Assembly: GCA_963575745.1 (NCBI GenBank)
Contig: CAUYUJ010021069.1
Span: forward strand, 1-64,000
Length of the DNA: 64,000 nt
Direction: 5' to 3'
Origin: Prorocentrum cordatum
Taxonomy: Eukaryota > Sar > Dinophyceae > Prorocentrales > Prorocentraceae
In this document: one piece after another, positions 41,346-52,831 of the stretch
Numbering within the stretch: the first letter of the stretch is position 1
Layout of the letters: each line of letters opens with the position of its first letter
Translations under genes and position numbers: made by a program
Notes under the pieces: generated by a model
What the model saw: the letters and a program-made list of their open reading frames with translations, nothing else
The model's database searches: none
Told to the model about the DNA's origin: nothing

Positions 41346-42074
41346 TTAAATTATCCGGGCGAACGACCCAACCATATGCAGTTGTGGGTACCGCAATTGT
41401 GAATATCTTCTTTGGTAAAGCTCCCCATGGGGCCACGAAGCGCTACACTGAGTGGGGGGGAGAAACGCATGCGGCCGGTAGCACTGGAGCCGTCGGTGGA
41501 GTTCCCTATGGGGCCAGGAAGCGCCGTATTGGATGGGTGAAAATACCAGATGTGGTGTGTGGGACGCATGCGGGCGGTCCCACTGGTGGTTTCGGTGGAG
41601 CTCCCTGTGGGGCCACGAAGCGTATGAGGGGTGTGCCAATTTGTTTTCCGGGACGCCCGCCGCTGCCGCCCCTCCACCTTCTGATAGCGTGATGGTGCGT
41701 TTGATTCGCTCCACCGGAGCTGCGCTCGCGGGGGATTCCCGAGCGCTGGGGCATGACCAGTCTACGGCCCGTTTTGACAGATACGTTTTAAGTGGGAATT
41801 CGTATCGGGAGGCCCGTGCTGGCTAGCGCATTCGCCAGACCGCAGGTCGACTCCCTCGTTCTCGTCCTCCTCTTCCTCGTCCTCCCTCCTCGTCCTCGTC
41901 CTTCTCCCCTTCCTCCCTGAATGTGGTGACGTTTACCCGGCCGGCCAGTTTACAGCCCTGCCGCTATCGAGTCATATGTGAACGCGGTTATAGCCCCCTT
42001 TGAAGGGAAGCGAATTTGGCGCTCAGTCGAGCTGGTCTTGCCCATGGACGGGCATCGTGTGCTTGTGTTCGCTG

Positions 42075-42106
<32 letters not shown>

Positions 42107-43180
42107 AAAAAAAAAAAGGTTTTCCGGGACGCATGCGGGCGGTCCCACTGGGGGCTTCGGTGGAGCTCCCTTTGGAGCCACGAAGCGTTGGTCCCACTGG
42201 GGGTTTCGGTGGAGGTCCCCATAGGGCTACGCAACGTTGTACTAGGTAGGTGAAAATGTCAAATTGGGCTTCCGGGACGCATGGGGACAGTCCCATTGAG
42301 GGTTTCGGTGGAGCTCCCTATGGGGCCACGAAACAGATGAGGGGTGTGCCAATTTGGTTTCGGGGACGCATGCGGACGGTCCCTTGGGGGCTTCGGTTGA
42401 GCTCCCTATAGGGCCACGAAACGCTGTACTGGGTGGGTGGAAATGCTAAGCTTGGGTTTCCGGGGCGCATGCCGACGGTCCCACTGGGGCCTCCGGTGGA
42501 GCTCCATATGGGGTCACGCAGCGCTGATACCAAATTGGGCTTCCAGGGCGCATGCGGGCGGTTCCTCTGGGGGTGTCGGTGGAGCTCCCTATGGAGCCAC
42601 GACGCGTTGTACTGTGTGCGCGAAAATGCCAAATCGGGCTTCCGGGACGCATGCGGGCGGTCCCACTGGGGGCTTCGGTGGAGCTCCCTATGGGGCCACG
42701 GCGCGTTGTACTGTGTGCGTGGAGAAGTCTCCTGGGGAACCGCAGTTTCACCTGATTACGCTGCATACGCCCCAGAGGCGCGATGCTGGGTCGGGATCGA
42801 TGGGTGCAAGCAACCCGACCAGGCCTGCCGGGCAGCAGGCTCGCGCATCGATCCTCCGTCCTTCTACTTCAAAGCCTGTCATGGTCCCTCTGGGCACCTA
42901 GCTCTCCCTTCCTCGTCTTTTCCCTGCGTTCCAACCCGTTGAACGCTGAGAAAAAAGCCAAATTGGGCATCCGGGACGCATGCGGGCGGTCCCACTGGGG
43001 GCTTCGGTGGAGCTCCCTATGGGGCCACGAAGCGCTGTACTCGGTGGGTGAAAATGCTAAGTTGGGCTTCCGGGACGCATGCGGGCGGTCCCACTGGGGG
43101 CTTCGGTGGAGCTCCCTATGGGGCCACAACACGCTGTACTGGGTGGGTGAAAATGCCAAATTGGGTTTCAGGGACGTCCC
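41346..43180 (-). repeat. 90-bp repeat family, reverse orientation, interrupted
   Basis: GACGCATGCGGGCGGTCCCA and GGTGGAGCTCCCTATGGGGC recur about 14 times with irregular spacing (90-110 bp). The left edge carries the unique tail (AACTGCATATGG in reverse) also seen at 8.1 kb. Interrupted by a poly(A) insert (41655-42117) and by unique sequence at about 42740-42945. Confidence 0.9.
41655..42117 (+). mobile_element. Poly(A)-tailed retroposed insert in the 90-bp array
   Basis: About 460 bp unrelated to the array, ending in an A-rich tail (AAAAAGAAAAAG, then about 24 A). GTTTTCCGGGACGC lies just before it (41641-41654) and just after it (42119-42132), a 14-bp target-site-like duplication. The 3' part has an open frame ESYVNAVIAPFEGKRIWRSV up to the tail, so it may derive from an mRNA. 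The source gene is not recognised. Confidence 0.65.
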
Positions 43181-43556
43181 AGGAGCCCAGGAAACTGGCG
43201 ACAGTTGCGCACTTGGCAGCCCACGAGGGTGCAACGATGTTCCTGGCTGGATTAGTTTGCATCTCCACTGCGCTGGGCCCCCTTTCGAGCCCATGAAAGT
43301 GGGAACAGTTGCGCACTTCGCAGCCCCCGCAGACAGGGTTAGAGGTACGGAGAGGAGGAGGATGAGGAAGAGAACGAGGAGGAAGTGGACGACGAGGACG
43401 AGGAGGCGGAGAAGAACGAGGAGGAGTGGAGACCATAGTGCTTTCTGCAAGACGAGAGCCTAACCGCAGGAGGGTTTTGGGACAACTGAGCTCAGCAGCC
43501 GACAGCATATGCTGTGAGGAAGAGGCGACAAGAGAAAATGGTATCCTGTCCCAGGA

Positions 43557-43933
43557 GGAGGGAGAGAGAGAGAGAGAGAGAGACAAGGGAGGTGAGGCGA
43601 TGGCGTGCAGTGTCGGGGCATGCCCCCGCGCGTTCTGGAGGGAGGGAGTGCGCGCCCTGCGATCAGGGCTAATCAGTTGGAACGGCGGGATCCAGCCTGG
43701 ACCATAGGCGGATCCACAAGCAACTGAGGTGGATCGGCCGCATGCCCACGTCTTCCTTGTTCACAACGAGAATTCAAACGCGGGAGGGTTGGGACGAATA
43801 AATGCAGGAGGGGGGAAAGGGAGAGAGAGAGAGAGAGAGAAGTGAGGTGGGGCGGTGGCGTGTAGTGGCGGGACATGCCCCCGCGCGTTGTCGAGGGAGG
43901 AGGTGTGCGCCCTGCGCGCAGGGCTAGCTGGCC
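43557..43933 (+). repeat. ~115-bp direct duplication headed by GA microsatellite
   Basis: GGGAGAGAGAGAGAGAGAG, then GGCATGCCCCCGCGCGTT and GCGCCCTGCG.TCAGGGCTA at 43557-43675, recurs at 43817-43933. Between them lies ordinary sequence. Confidence 0.8.
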
Positions 43934-44200
43934 GATCCCGGAACCCCTGACCCCCCCAAGCGCGCTCATGCATCGGGGGCACATTTTGTGCTCCCGCCGG
44001 CCTTCCGCCGCCGGAGCCGCCGCTGTTCTGCCTCCGCCGCCTTCCCGCCGCCTTCTGCCGCGGCGGAGGCGGCCACCCCTTCGGCCCTCGAGAGCGAAGC
44101 CCTTCTTGGGACTGCCCCAGCTGGGGCGGCGGGACAGCGGCTGCGGGCTGGCGTCCTTTCGAGCAGTGGCGAAGCGTCCCGGCTCGCCTATAACCCCACC
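43934..44200. other. GC-rich, no gene seen
   Basis: CCGCCG-rich sequence; frames are compositional. Confidence 0.45.
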
Positions 44201-44204
44201 AAAC

Positions 44205-44346
44205 AATGTTCTAAGAACCTTTTTGTGGTACCCACGAAATGTTCTTTGAACATTTCTGGCGGAGTCTGTCTTGTTTTAACACGTCGGGTTTATGTTCTAA
44301 GAACATTGTTTTTGTTCTTAGAACATTTTTGGGGTTCTAGGAACAT
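44205..44346. repeat. Cluster of five TGTTCTnnGAACA palindromes
   Basis: TGTTCTAAGAAC (44207), AATGTTCTTTGAACATT (44238), ATGTTCTAAGAACAT (44292), TGTTCTTAGAACA (44313) and GTTCTAGGAAC (44334) lie within 140 bp. Confidence 0.85.
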
Positions 44347-44459
44347 GTCGTGGCAGGGCTATAGGAATGCCGGGACGGTCGGTCCCTGCCCAATCCTTGA
44401 CCGCCCGGCTCGCTGCCGCTGCGTGCGGGTGCGCGCCGTGCCGCCGCTCGGCCACGCGC

Positions 44460-44595
44460 GGGCGGGGGGCGGGGCTGCTCGGAGGCACCCCCTTGCTGCT
44501 CAGCAGGCGCGGGCCTCCTCTGCAGAGGGAGGGCCGGCGCCTTCTGAGAAGCAGCCTCCCTCCAAGAGGCCCCCCTCCCCTCCCTCCGCCCCCGC
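44460..44595. mobile_element. Family E fold-back element, degenerate copy
   Basis: The right arm GGCGCCTTCTGAGAAGCAGC, then CTCCCTCCAAGAGGCCCCCC, mirrors the left arm GGGGGGCGGGGCTGCTCGGA. Confidence 0.6.
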
Positions 44596-44839
44596 GTGCG
44601 CACCGCCCATCCGCTGTGCCGCCTCCCGCGCGCATCCGGCGCAGGTCTCCGCCGCCTCCGAGGCGGGGCCCGCCCGCCCCACCCCCGCGCGCGCGGCGTG
44701 CCTTGCAGCCCGCAGACGCGCGAACGGTGTGTTGGCTGACGGCGGCGTAGGAAGACCAACTGTAGGAAGGCGTGGGTCGTGGCCAAGCCAGTTGTGGGAA
44801 CGCGCGGTTCGTGTCTTTGCCCACACTCCGCTGCGTCTC

Positions 44840-45000
44840 AGGGGGGAACGAAACACACAGACACAGTCAATCGTCGGCTCCCAGGAATAGATGGGAAAAC
44901 ATGGGAAGTGGGGGGGAAGACAAAAACCAAGAAAATATGGGAAAATATAGGGATCCTGTTATTTGTGTGTGTATCTATTTGTGTGCCCCAGGGCCCCTCC
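44840..45000 (+). mobile_element. Family B element, complete
   Basis: AAACACACAGACACAGTCAA, TCGTCGGCTCCCAGG, GGGAAGTGGGGGGGAAGAC, GGATCCTGTTATTTGTGTG and GTGCCCCAGGGCCCCTCC. 161 bp. Confidence 0.75.
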
Positions 45001-45528
45001 AGTGTCGCCGTCGCTCGATGCGTTTGCAGATTTGAAAAGGGTAAACCTGGCAAGCCGAAACCTGGAAAAACCTCAGCTGCTTCCGTGAGGAAGAGGCGCC
45101 CGAGCGCCGAGGCGCACATCAGATGCCAGACACGTCGCGACGTCGATGCAGGAAACGGTGCTTCGTGGTTCCCTGCCGGTTGTTTTGCGCGAGCTCGGTG
45201 CCACGAACACAATATTCCCAGCCGCACCGTGAATCAAGAGCACGCCGTCGGCGCGGCCTCGGCGCAGCCGCGCGCCCAATCCCAGAGGTTGCTAGAGTCG
45301 GACGGGGCCAGACCGAGGCTCCCGCCAGGATGTCACGTCACCCGCGCCGAGCCCTCCCCTATAGGACGGGGCTGGGGCGAGGATAACTCCGTTCCAGAGC
45401 GTTCGGGAGCGCTCTCAGAGCGCACCCGAATGCTCTCCCGAGACATCCTCAGGAGCCGCCGGATCTCAGAGACTTCTCGATTTGCCCTCGTCCTGGCTTC
45501 GTCTAATGGAGGTGCCGGTTCAGCCACG
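45001..45528. other. No gene seen; one AGAGCG palindrome
   Basis: GGAGCGCTCTCAGAGCGC (about 45407) resembles the palindromes at 38.2 and 38.6 kb. Confidence 0.5.
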
Positions 45529-45690
45529 CGCAGAGGGGGGATGCGGGGAGGGGAGAGGCTTCTCAGGAGGGGGGATGCTTCTCGGAAGGCGTGGGCCTGA
45601 TCTATAGATGCAGCGCTGGCGCCCTCTAAGAAGCAGCCTCCTTCCAAGAAGCATCCCTCCCTCCACCCCTTTGCGCGGGCCGCCAACAGT
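45529..45690. mobile_element. Family E fold-back element, copy 2
   Basis: The left arm GGGGAGAGGCTTCTCAGGAG, then GATGCTTCTCGGAAGGCG, faces the right arm GCGCCCTCTAAGAAGCAGCC, then TTCCAAGAAGCATCCCTCCC. A family B element starts 2 bp after it. Confidence 0.65.
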
Positions 45691-45691
45691 C

Positions 45692-45860
45692 TGGAGGAGA
45701 ACACACACACACACACACACAGACACATGTTCGTCGAATCCCCAGAAAGTAGGGAAATGTAGGACGTGGGGGGGGGAGGACGAAAATGCAGAAGATATTT
45801 GGAACTCTGGTGACTCCGGGGATTTGTGTGTATTTGTTTGTGTGTCCCTGGACCCCTTCA
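45692..45860 (+). mobile_element. Family B element, complete but diverged
   Basis: (AC)n, CAGACACATGTTCGTCGAAT, GACGTGGGGGGGGGAGGACG, GATTTGTGTGTATTTGTTTG and TGTCCCTGGACCCCTTC. Confidence 0.7.
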
Positions 45861-46618
45861 AAATGTGCGCCCCAGCTTCTCGCTGAATTCTTGAGCCCCA
45901 GGGGGCCTGCTGGGCCTCGTGAGACGTGCTCCTGGAGGCCGAGGGGGGGGGCCCTCGTGGAGATCCTGGGGGCCCCTTGGGCCAGGGGCACTTCTGGCAG
46001 CTCCCGGCCGACCACCGATCCACAGACGCGGGGGCGACTGCCAGCGTCGTCGGCGTCGCCGAACCCTGAGAGCTCCTGGCGCTGTAATTTTCTGTCGCAG
46101 CGGGCGGCTTCGCTCCACCTCGAGCCCTGCGGGGACCCGCACAGACCGGTCCGCGGCTCGACAAATGATGCAGGAGGCTGGGGTCCGGGGCTCCGGTCGT
46201 GATTTTTTCCTGCGACGTTGCAGTGCCGTTTTTACTACATGCTCCGCGTGCGGATCATGTTTTAAACAATGCAGGGATTTTGCATTAAAAAAGCAACGAT
46301 GAGTTCATGCATAAATTGATTCATAAGTTAAGCATGCATTAAACATCATATATGTTCAAAACTCCCGTGTATTAACAACTGCCCTATACACTGTTCTGCA
46401 ACGCCGGATCTCAGGGAATCGGGGGCATCCAAGGGAGGGGGGAGGGCTGTACCTTCAACCCGCATAGTGAGGATGGGCATCCTTCCGGGGCTTCCGAGAC
46501 CAACGGGAGACCAACAGGAGGAGGAGGAGGAGGACGATGACGACGACCAGGGCAATCAGGAGGGAGGGGGACGCGAGCGGTAATGCCCAGGGCTGTGGGG
46601 CTGTGGATCGTGCACAGC
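45861..46618. other. No gene seen
   Basis: Ordinary sequence. CGGTCGTGATTTTTTCCTG at 46195 resembles one end of family D. 46260-46380 is AT-rich. Confidence 0.5.
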
Positions 46619-46619
46619 A

Positions 46620-46762
46620 GTTCTCCTCCTCCTCCTCCTCCTTCTCCTCCGCCTCCTCCTCTTCCTCCTCCTCCTCGGCTCTCTCCTCGGCTCTCTCCTC
46701 GTCCTCCTCCTCCTCCTCCTCCGCCTCCTCCTCGTCCTCCTCCTCCTCCTCTTCCTTCGTGC
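46620..46762. repeat. TCC tract
   Basis: (TCC)n with CGCC and GGCTCTC interruptions. Confidence 0.9.
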
Positions 46763-47180
46763 GTCGCTGTGGGGGGCACTGGCTGGACAGTTTCCCCCCC
46801 CCTGGCCTCGACCGTCGTTGCCTGCCGCAGGACGGCGGCCCCGAACTCTGGTGTCTCGATGAGTTCGGGGCGACCGAGGGCGTGCTTTCGGCTTCGAGCC
46901 CCATACCTCGCAATCCCGTCTTGGTGACCGATGATCTGGCGCCAGTTTCGCGTCGATGGGCATCGATGAGCATCGGCTAGCGTAGATTTCGTGTCGACGA
47001 GCGTCGATTAGCGTCGATTCGCAAGAGCCGGAAAGATGCCACCGAGCACTCCGAGTCCTGTGCCCGATCGTGAGCGCCAAGGGCCCACAGGCAGCAGCCC
47101 CACGGCGCGAGGCCCATGGCCAAGGGGCGGGAGGCAGGGCCCTGGCGACCCCTTTTTTGCCAGAGGCGTCCGGGGCGTCG
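46763..47180. other. No gene seen
   Basis: ATGGGCATCGATGAGCATCG and GTCGATTAGCGTCGATTCG near 46957-47022 form a short GCGTCGAT repeat. Confidence 0.5.
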
Positions 47181-47182
47181 GA

Positions 47183-47545
47183 GGCGGAGGAGGAGGAGGA
47201 GGAGGAGGAGGAGGACGAGGAGGAGGAGGAGGAGGAGGCCCTTTCACAGGGGCGCGGATGAGGAGGAGGAGGAGGAGGAGGAGGACGAGGAGGAGAGGAG
47301 GAGGAGGGGAGGAGGCGGAGGAGGAGGAGGAGGAGGAGGAGGAGGAGAGGAGGGGAGGAGGAGGGGAGGGAGGGGAGGGGGAGGAGGAGGAGAGGAGGAG
47401 GGAGGAGGAGGAGGAGGAGGAGGAGGAGGAGGAGGAGGAGGAGGAGGGAGGAGGAGGAGGAGGAGGAGGAGGAGGAGGAGCGGAGGCAAAGGGGGTGGAG
47501 GAGGAGGAGGAGGGAGGAGGAGGAGGAGGAGGAGGAGGAGGAGGC
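47183..47545. repeat. GGA tract
   Basis: Long (GGA)n. GGCCCTTTCACAGGGGCGCG (47237) and GGCCCTTCCACAGGGGCGCG (47543) flank the main block, so the tract lies between near-identical 30-bp sequences. Confidence 0.92.
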
Positions 47546-48115
47546 CCTTCCACAGGGGCGCGAGCAGCTCCGCTCAGCACCCCCTCGTGGCCTTGGCTGG
47601 GGAGCTGCTGCTCCAAAGGGCAGCACAGGAGCGCGAAGCGCTGACTTGGAAAGCGCACCTGGAAGCAGGACGCCTGCCATCGTGTGCCCACGTCCCATGG
47701 GCAGGCAGGAGGGGGAGAACGAGAACAGGATACTGGGACGAGGGAGAGGATGAAGGAGGAGGAGGAGGAGGATGAGGGGATATGGGTTGTAGTTGGACAG
47801 ATGAGGATCGGATACAGACAGCCTCTAGCTTCTCGATGGAAGATGGGAGATTCATCACCAGTCACAAGACCAGGTGTTGCTCCGAATGTTGTGTTGCTCC
47901 ACCTGTCCTCCCATGTCGCGCAGACTGGCGGCACGACTATGGGGCACATGGGTTGCGAAGTCTGGTAACACATCGGTGTGAGGTGTGAGAGAAGAGAGGT
48001 GGGTGGGTGGGGTCATTACGGGAGGCAGGGTAAGTGATTAGTCAGTGGGAGATTTGTTCACATCTTCCTCCCCCTCGTCCGCCCGTGCGTTCGGGTCCAT
48101 GAAGCGCATTTAGTC
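47546..48115. other. No gene seen
   Basis: Ordinary sequence with a short GGA patch at 47755-47775. Confidence 0.5.
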
Positions 48116-48119
48116 GTTC

Positions 48120-48440
48120 ATTCCTCCTCCTCCTCCTCCTCCTCCCTCCTCGTCCTCTTCTTCCTCTTTTTCTGTACCCTCCTTATGCTACTCCGTTTCT
48201 TCCCTTCTCTCGCTCTCCTCCTCCTACTCCTCGCCCACCCCCCTCCTCTTCCTCCTTCTCGTCGTCCTCCTCCTCCTCCTCCTTGACCCCCCCCCCCTCC
48301 CCTCCCTCTCTCCCTGCTTCCGTCCTCCTCTCCCTCATGCTGTCTCTCCTCCATTCTTCGTCATCCTCCTCATCCTCCTCACTTCTTATGTCTCCCCCCT
48401 CCTCTCTCCACCCTCCCTCGCATCCCTTCCCCCCCACCTC
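48120..48440. repeat. Degenerate TCC tract
   Basis: TCCTCC, CTCCCC and CTTCTC units throughout. Confidence 0.85.
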
Positions 48441-49504
48441 TTTCCGAGGAGGGCATCAATAAAAAACCAACCGTGTGACGGATTGTGGTTTGGTTACCCG
48501 CTGTTCTTCACGTTTGGATCCCGCTGGCAGCGTCACGATCTCGCGATTGTTCTTGCAAGGAGCGGGACGTGAGAAGGAAGAGGAGGTGGAGCAGTATGCG
48601 TTTCAGGCGGAAGAGGAGCAGAGCAGCAGGATAATGACGAAGAGGAGGAGAAGGAGAAGGAAGAGGTGCAGGAGGGGGACGAGGTGCGGAAGAGGTGGGA
48701 GGGTTTGGAGGGGATTGCATCATCATCCTCCCTTCTCCTCATTCTCTTTCATCCCACCATCACTCCGCCCCCGTTTCTCCTCCCTCGAGACCCTTGCTGC
48801 TCCTCTCGGCGTTGGCACGCAGTGGCTCCTCCTGCCCGCCGGCACTGGCAGCCCACCAGAACCCCCGACGCCCCTTGACGTTTTGTTGATCTTGAAAACG
48901 CTCGGGCGTTTTGCATTTGTTGGTTCAGCATTCAGCCAAACGAAACAAACAAGGCGGAGTCGATCTGAACACGGCGAGTCGAGAATCTCTAGTTGAACGG
49001 AAATTGGTTCCCAAAATTTACGGTGACCCCGACGGTCGGACGCCACATGAGAATCTTCTTGAGTGGTTTCGAAGTCACCCTCATCGTCGTCCTCGTGATT
49101 GTGCAGGCCTTCTTCCTGTCTCCCTCTCACCCTTCCCCCCCGGCTCTGGCGGAGGCTTTCTTCCCGTCACCTGCTCTGCTTCCTTCTTTTCCTCCTCCCC
49201 CACCTCCTCACCATCATCCTCTTGATCCCCCTTCCTTCACCTCTTCCTCTTCCTATTTCTCCTCCTCCTCCTCCTCCTGCCTCTTCTCCTCTTGAATGTC
49301 CTCCCCCGCCCCTGTTGCGCCGTCGCGCATGTGTTTTGTCCCCAGCGCCGTCGCCGCCGCAACCAGCTGGGGCGTGCCCTGCGACAGCCAGAGCGCGAAG
49401 CCGTTGGGGCAACACCGCGGGCCATTTCACTGCGATACTTCCCGGGGGGCCGCTGGGGCGCTTGATCAAGCCGTTGGGACAACGCCGGAACCCAACAAGA
49501 GCGA
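48441..49504. other. No gene; contains a relic of family A
   Basis: At about 49005-49060 CCCAAAATTTACGG and CCCCGACGGTCGGACGCCAC, then ATGAGAATCTTCTTGAG, match 57970-58015 just inside the family A left end. TCC/CTT-rich patches lie at 49120-49300 and GGA/AAG-rich at 48565-48680. Confidence 0.5.
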
Positions 49505-50580
49505 TGGTTATGGAGTTTGGATGACCGGGTCGGGTTGCTAACAAGTTTTGGCGGCCCGAGCATAGGGAAGAAAGGGGGCTCCCCCCTGAGACTTCCTCAC
49601 AGTTCCCTCACAGACGAAGCTCCCGTTTGAAACTTTATCCAGGTCCGCGCCTCAGGAGCCCGACAGTGTCAACAGTTACAGGGTTTGGGTGGCCCAGTCA
49701 GATTGCTAACATGAGGGCTCCCGCTCGGTTTCGGTGGACCGGTCGGTTTGGAGAGGGCGGCCTCCGCTTGAAAAGTCCTGACAGTCAATCGCAGACGAGG
49801 CCGCCGTGCGAAACATCTCCCAGATCCACTTTCAGGAGCCCCAAAGGGACGACAGTTACATCGTTTGGATGACGCGCCTGGACTACTAACATGATCTGGC
49901 GGCCCCATAATAGGGAAGGAGCCCCCGCCTGAGGCGTCCTCACAGTTCACACACAGACGACGCTCCCACTCGAGAGTTCCTCCAGTCCAAGGCCACCCCA
50001 GCCCAGGTTTTCGATGGGCCGCTCGGATTATTGACATCATCTGGCAGCCCTATAGGGAAGGGGCTCCCGCCTGAGATATCGCATCTCAGTCACACACGAG
50101 GCTCCCCAACCCGGCCTGATATTTCCTTCTGATTCATGCCTCAGGAGCCCCGAAGCGAAGAGAGTTTCAATGTTTGAATTGCGGGACCAAGTTCGTAACA
50201 TGAATGGCGGCCTCATACGGAAGGGGCTCCCGCGTGAATCTCTTGAACATCTTTTCACAGTCGAGGTTTCCGCTCGAGGAACCCAATGGTGACAGCAGCC
50301 ACAGAGTTTGGGTGACCCGGTCGGATGACCAAGCGGATGACGAACATGATTTGGGGGCCCCACAGGGAAGTGGTTCCTGCTTGAGACTGTGTCTCTCTCG
50401 TTCAACGACGAGGCTCCCGCCCGAGATTTTTTCAAGATCCACCCCTCAGGGACCCAAGTTTGACGACAGTTGCAATGTTTGGATGCCCCGCTCGGGGCGG
50501 TCCCATACGGAACGGCCTCCCGCCCCAGACTTCCTCACAATTCAGTCACCGACGACGCTCCCACTCGAGAGTTCCTCAGG
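49505..50580. repeat. 160-bp satellite family, about 7 diverged monomers
   Basis: GGGGCTCCCGCCTGAGA, CACAGACGA.GCTCCC, TCAGGAGCCC and GTTTGGATGAC recur about every 150-175 bp. Identity to the 58.7-kb array is clearly lower than among units of that array. Confidence 0.8.
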
Positions 50581-50616
50581 GTGAACATGTGAGCGTGAGA
50601 GTGCGAGGTGAGTACG

Positions 50617-50873
50617 TGTGAGATGATGGTGGTGCTGGTGATGGTGATAGTGTGAATGTGTATAAGTTTCGGTGATGATGATGATTATCATGATGATGGT
50701 GGTGGTGATCATGGTGCTGATCATGGTCATAACGCTGACGATGGTGATGCATGGTGATTGTGATAATGATGCCAGCGCTGATGATTACGCTGGTGATGGT
50801 GATGATGATGATGATGATGATGTTAGTGATGCTGATGCGGATGGCGGTGATGTTGGTGTTGGTGGTGATGGTA

Positions 50874-50927
<54 letters not shown>

Positions 50928-50992
50928 ATGATGATGATGATGATGATGACCATGATGATGATGTAGATGGTGCTGATGAGGGGGTTGCTCCT
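50617..50992. repeat. GAT microsatellite following the satellite
   Basis: Imperfect then near-perfect (GAT)n/(GGT)n. Confidence 0.95.
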
Positions 50993-51062
50993 CCTGAGGA
51001 TCCTGTTCCTGCGCGGGGGTGCCCAGACACAACAAGAATCCCATTGAGACTACTGGGAAAGC
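50993..51062 (+). repeat. Conserved tail of the satellite-GAT module
   Basis: GGATCCTG, CTGCGCGGGGGTGCCCAGA, ACAAGAATCCCATTGAGA and CTGGGAAA match 60740-60800 in order and spacing. Confidence 0.75.
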
Positions 51063-51417
51063 AGTATTGCGACCATAAGCCCTAGACCACCTTGAGCGCA
51101 CCCAAGAATCTCCGCCCCCTCTGATACTCTTTCCTGTGGGATCCCCGGATCCCCCGGGGACTCTGGAGGCCTCCAGGGACCTCGGGAGGTTTCCAAACGA
51201 GGGCCAACCAAACACGCATCCTCCTGCTCCACCACTCCCAGGGGCACCGCTAAGGGGTGGAAAGCCTCAGGGGGGGAAGCCTCGACCCCCCGTCGCCCAC
51301 CGCCCGTCGCCGACAGGGGTCTGCTGCCCCCCGCCCCCACCGGGGGGCACACCGCCGAGAGCTGTCGGGGATGTCTCGCGGGTTCCAGTTCGATGCTTCC
51401 CCCCGTGAGCACGTCTC
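51063..51417. other. No gene seen
   Basis: Pro/Gly-rich shadow frames in C-rich DNA. Confidence 0.5.
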
Positions 51418-51502
51418 CCCCCCTCCTCCTCCTCCTCCTCCTCCTCCTCCTCCTCCTCCTCCTCCTCCTCCTCCTCCTCCTCCTCCTCCTCCTCCTCCTC
51501 CC
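51418..51502. repeat. TCC tract, about 27 perfect units
   Basis: Longest perfect TCC run in the window. Confidence 0.95.
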
Positions 51503-52831
51503 CCCTCCTCCGTCTCCCCTCATCTCCTCGAGAGGAGGAGCAGCGGCAGCAGCGGCAGCGGCTGCAGCAGGCCAGGCCGAACCGCCGCACGCTTTGCCCT
51601 CAAGCCGCCAGCTTGCGCGCCATTCTCCCCAAAGAAAACTTCTGCGGCCAGTAGGGCCGTGCTCGGAGGCCCGGCAAGGGGGCGGGGCAAGCGAGCACGG
51701 CGTCGAGTATTGGGGGTGTCGAGTGATGGGTGGATACAGCTGCACCTTTTGTGCCCTGAAGGGGCCCCCTGGGGCCAAAAAGGGGCACGAAAGCTGTACG
51801 TCTCCCCCCCCCAGCTATCGCCCCCCATGAATCAACGCCCGGGCGAGTCGGGTCTCTTCGCTCGAGGAAGGACAGACGGCATAACCATAGTCTCTGGGAG
51901 TTCCGCGCGAATCTCTTGCATCCAGGCTGGGCCCCCCTGGCGGCCTCCCCAGCGCCGCCCCAGATGGTTCCGCGATCCAAGAAATCCGCTTGAACCTTCC
52001 AAAGTTGACGTTGACGCAGCAGTTTCTTCTCCTATTCGTGCGTCGGAGGCGCAGGCGGAATGAGGAGGACGATCTGCCGCAGCGCTGCCAGCACTACAGC
52101 TTCTGTTGTTTATCCAGGCGTTCCGCTGGCTGCTGGGACCCTTTCGGAGTCGGCGAGCCGCCTGCTCGCTCAGCGCTCGCTTGGCGCTAGAGCTTTCGCA
52201 CGAGCAGCTTCTTTCCCTGCCAGTCGTGGGCCAGGCAGCGCCGCGGCAGGTCGTCACACAATTGGCCGCCGCAGGTCGTGCAAGTACGGGAGCCTATGCC
52301 GTCTGTTGCAAGCAATGTTGTGAGTTTGAGCGCGTGCGTGTGTACACACACACACGCATATTGAAGAACGGACTTGCATCCCGCCACAGTTGCTCTCCAG
52401 TTGCGTGCTGCCGCCCGGGGGGGGTCAGTGTAGGCAGTGCAGCTCACCAGTGTCACGTTAGTGCTGTTTCTGTATGTGCTGGCGAGGGTGTGCGCGGGCA
52501 TCCCAAGGGTTCGAGGGTAGCTCCAGAGGTTCGTCCTCAGCGCTCGACAACTTCGCTCCGACGTGCTCGTTTGTTTTCTCGGCAGGGACCATCGAGGAGC
52601 ATTCTGGGTCACCCTGCGGAACAAAGCACGCGCGAAACCAGAGCATGCTCGGGGAATGCGCGTCCGAGCGATGGCGAGAACGGGTGGGCTAGGGTCTGCT
52701 CTGGGCCCCCCCCCTCCCAGTGTTGCATCAGCACAAGGTCTGGGTCCCTGGTGCGAGTACTTAAAGCTGCCGCAGCCGTGGGCTGAGAGCACGGACGTTC
52801 CGACCGGCCTCGAGGGCGTCAGGCTCGACTT
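51503..52831. other. No gene seen
   Basis: Ordinary GC-rich sequence. Plus frames such as 52106-52786 are open for up to 226 codons but have no domain and no low-complexity explanation. TACACACACACACGC at 52340. Confidence 0.45.

Noticed and set aside
41819-41861. tRNA-like A and B boxes in the poly(A) insert
   Set aside because: TGGCTAGCGCA and GGTCGACTCC lie too close together and the cloverleaf cannot be drawn.
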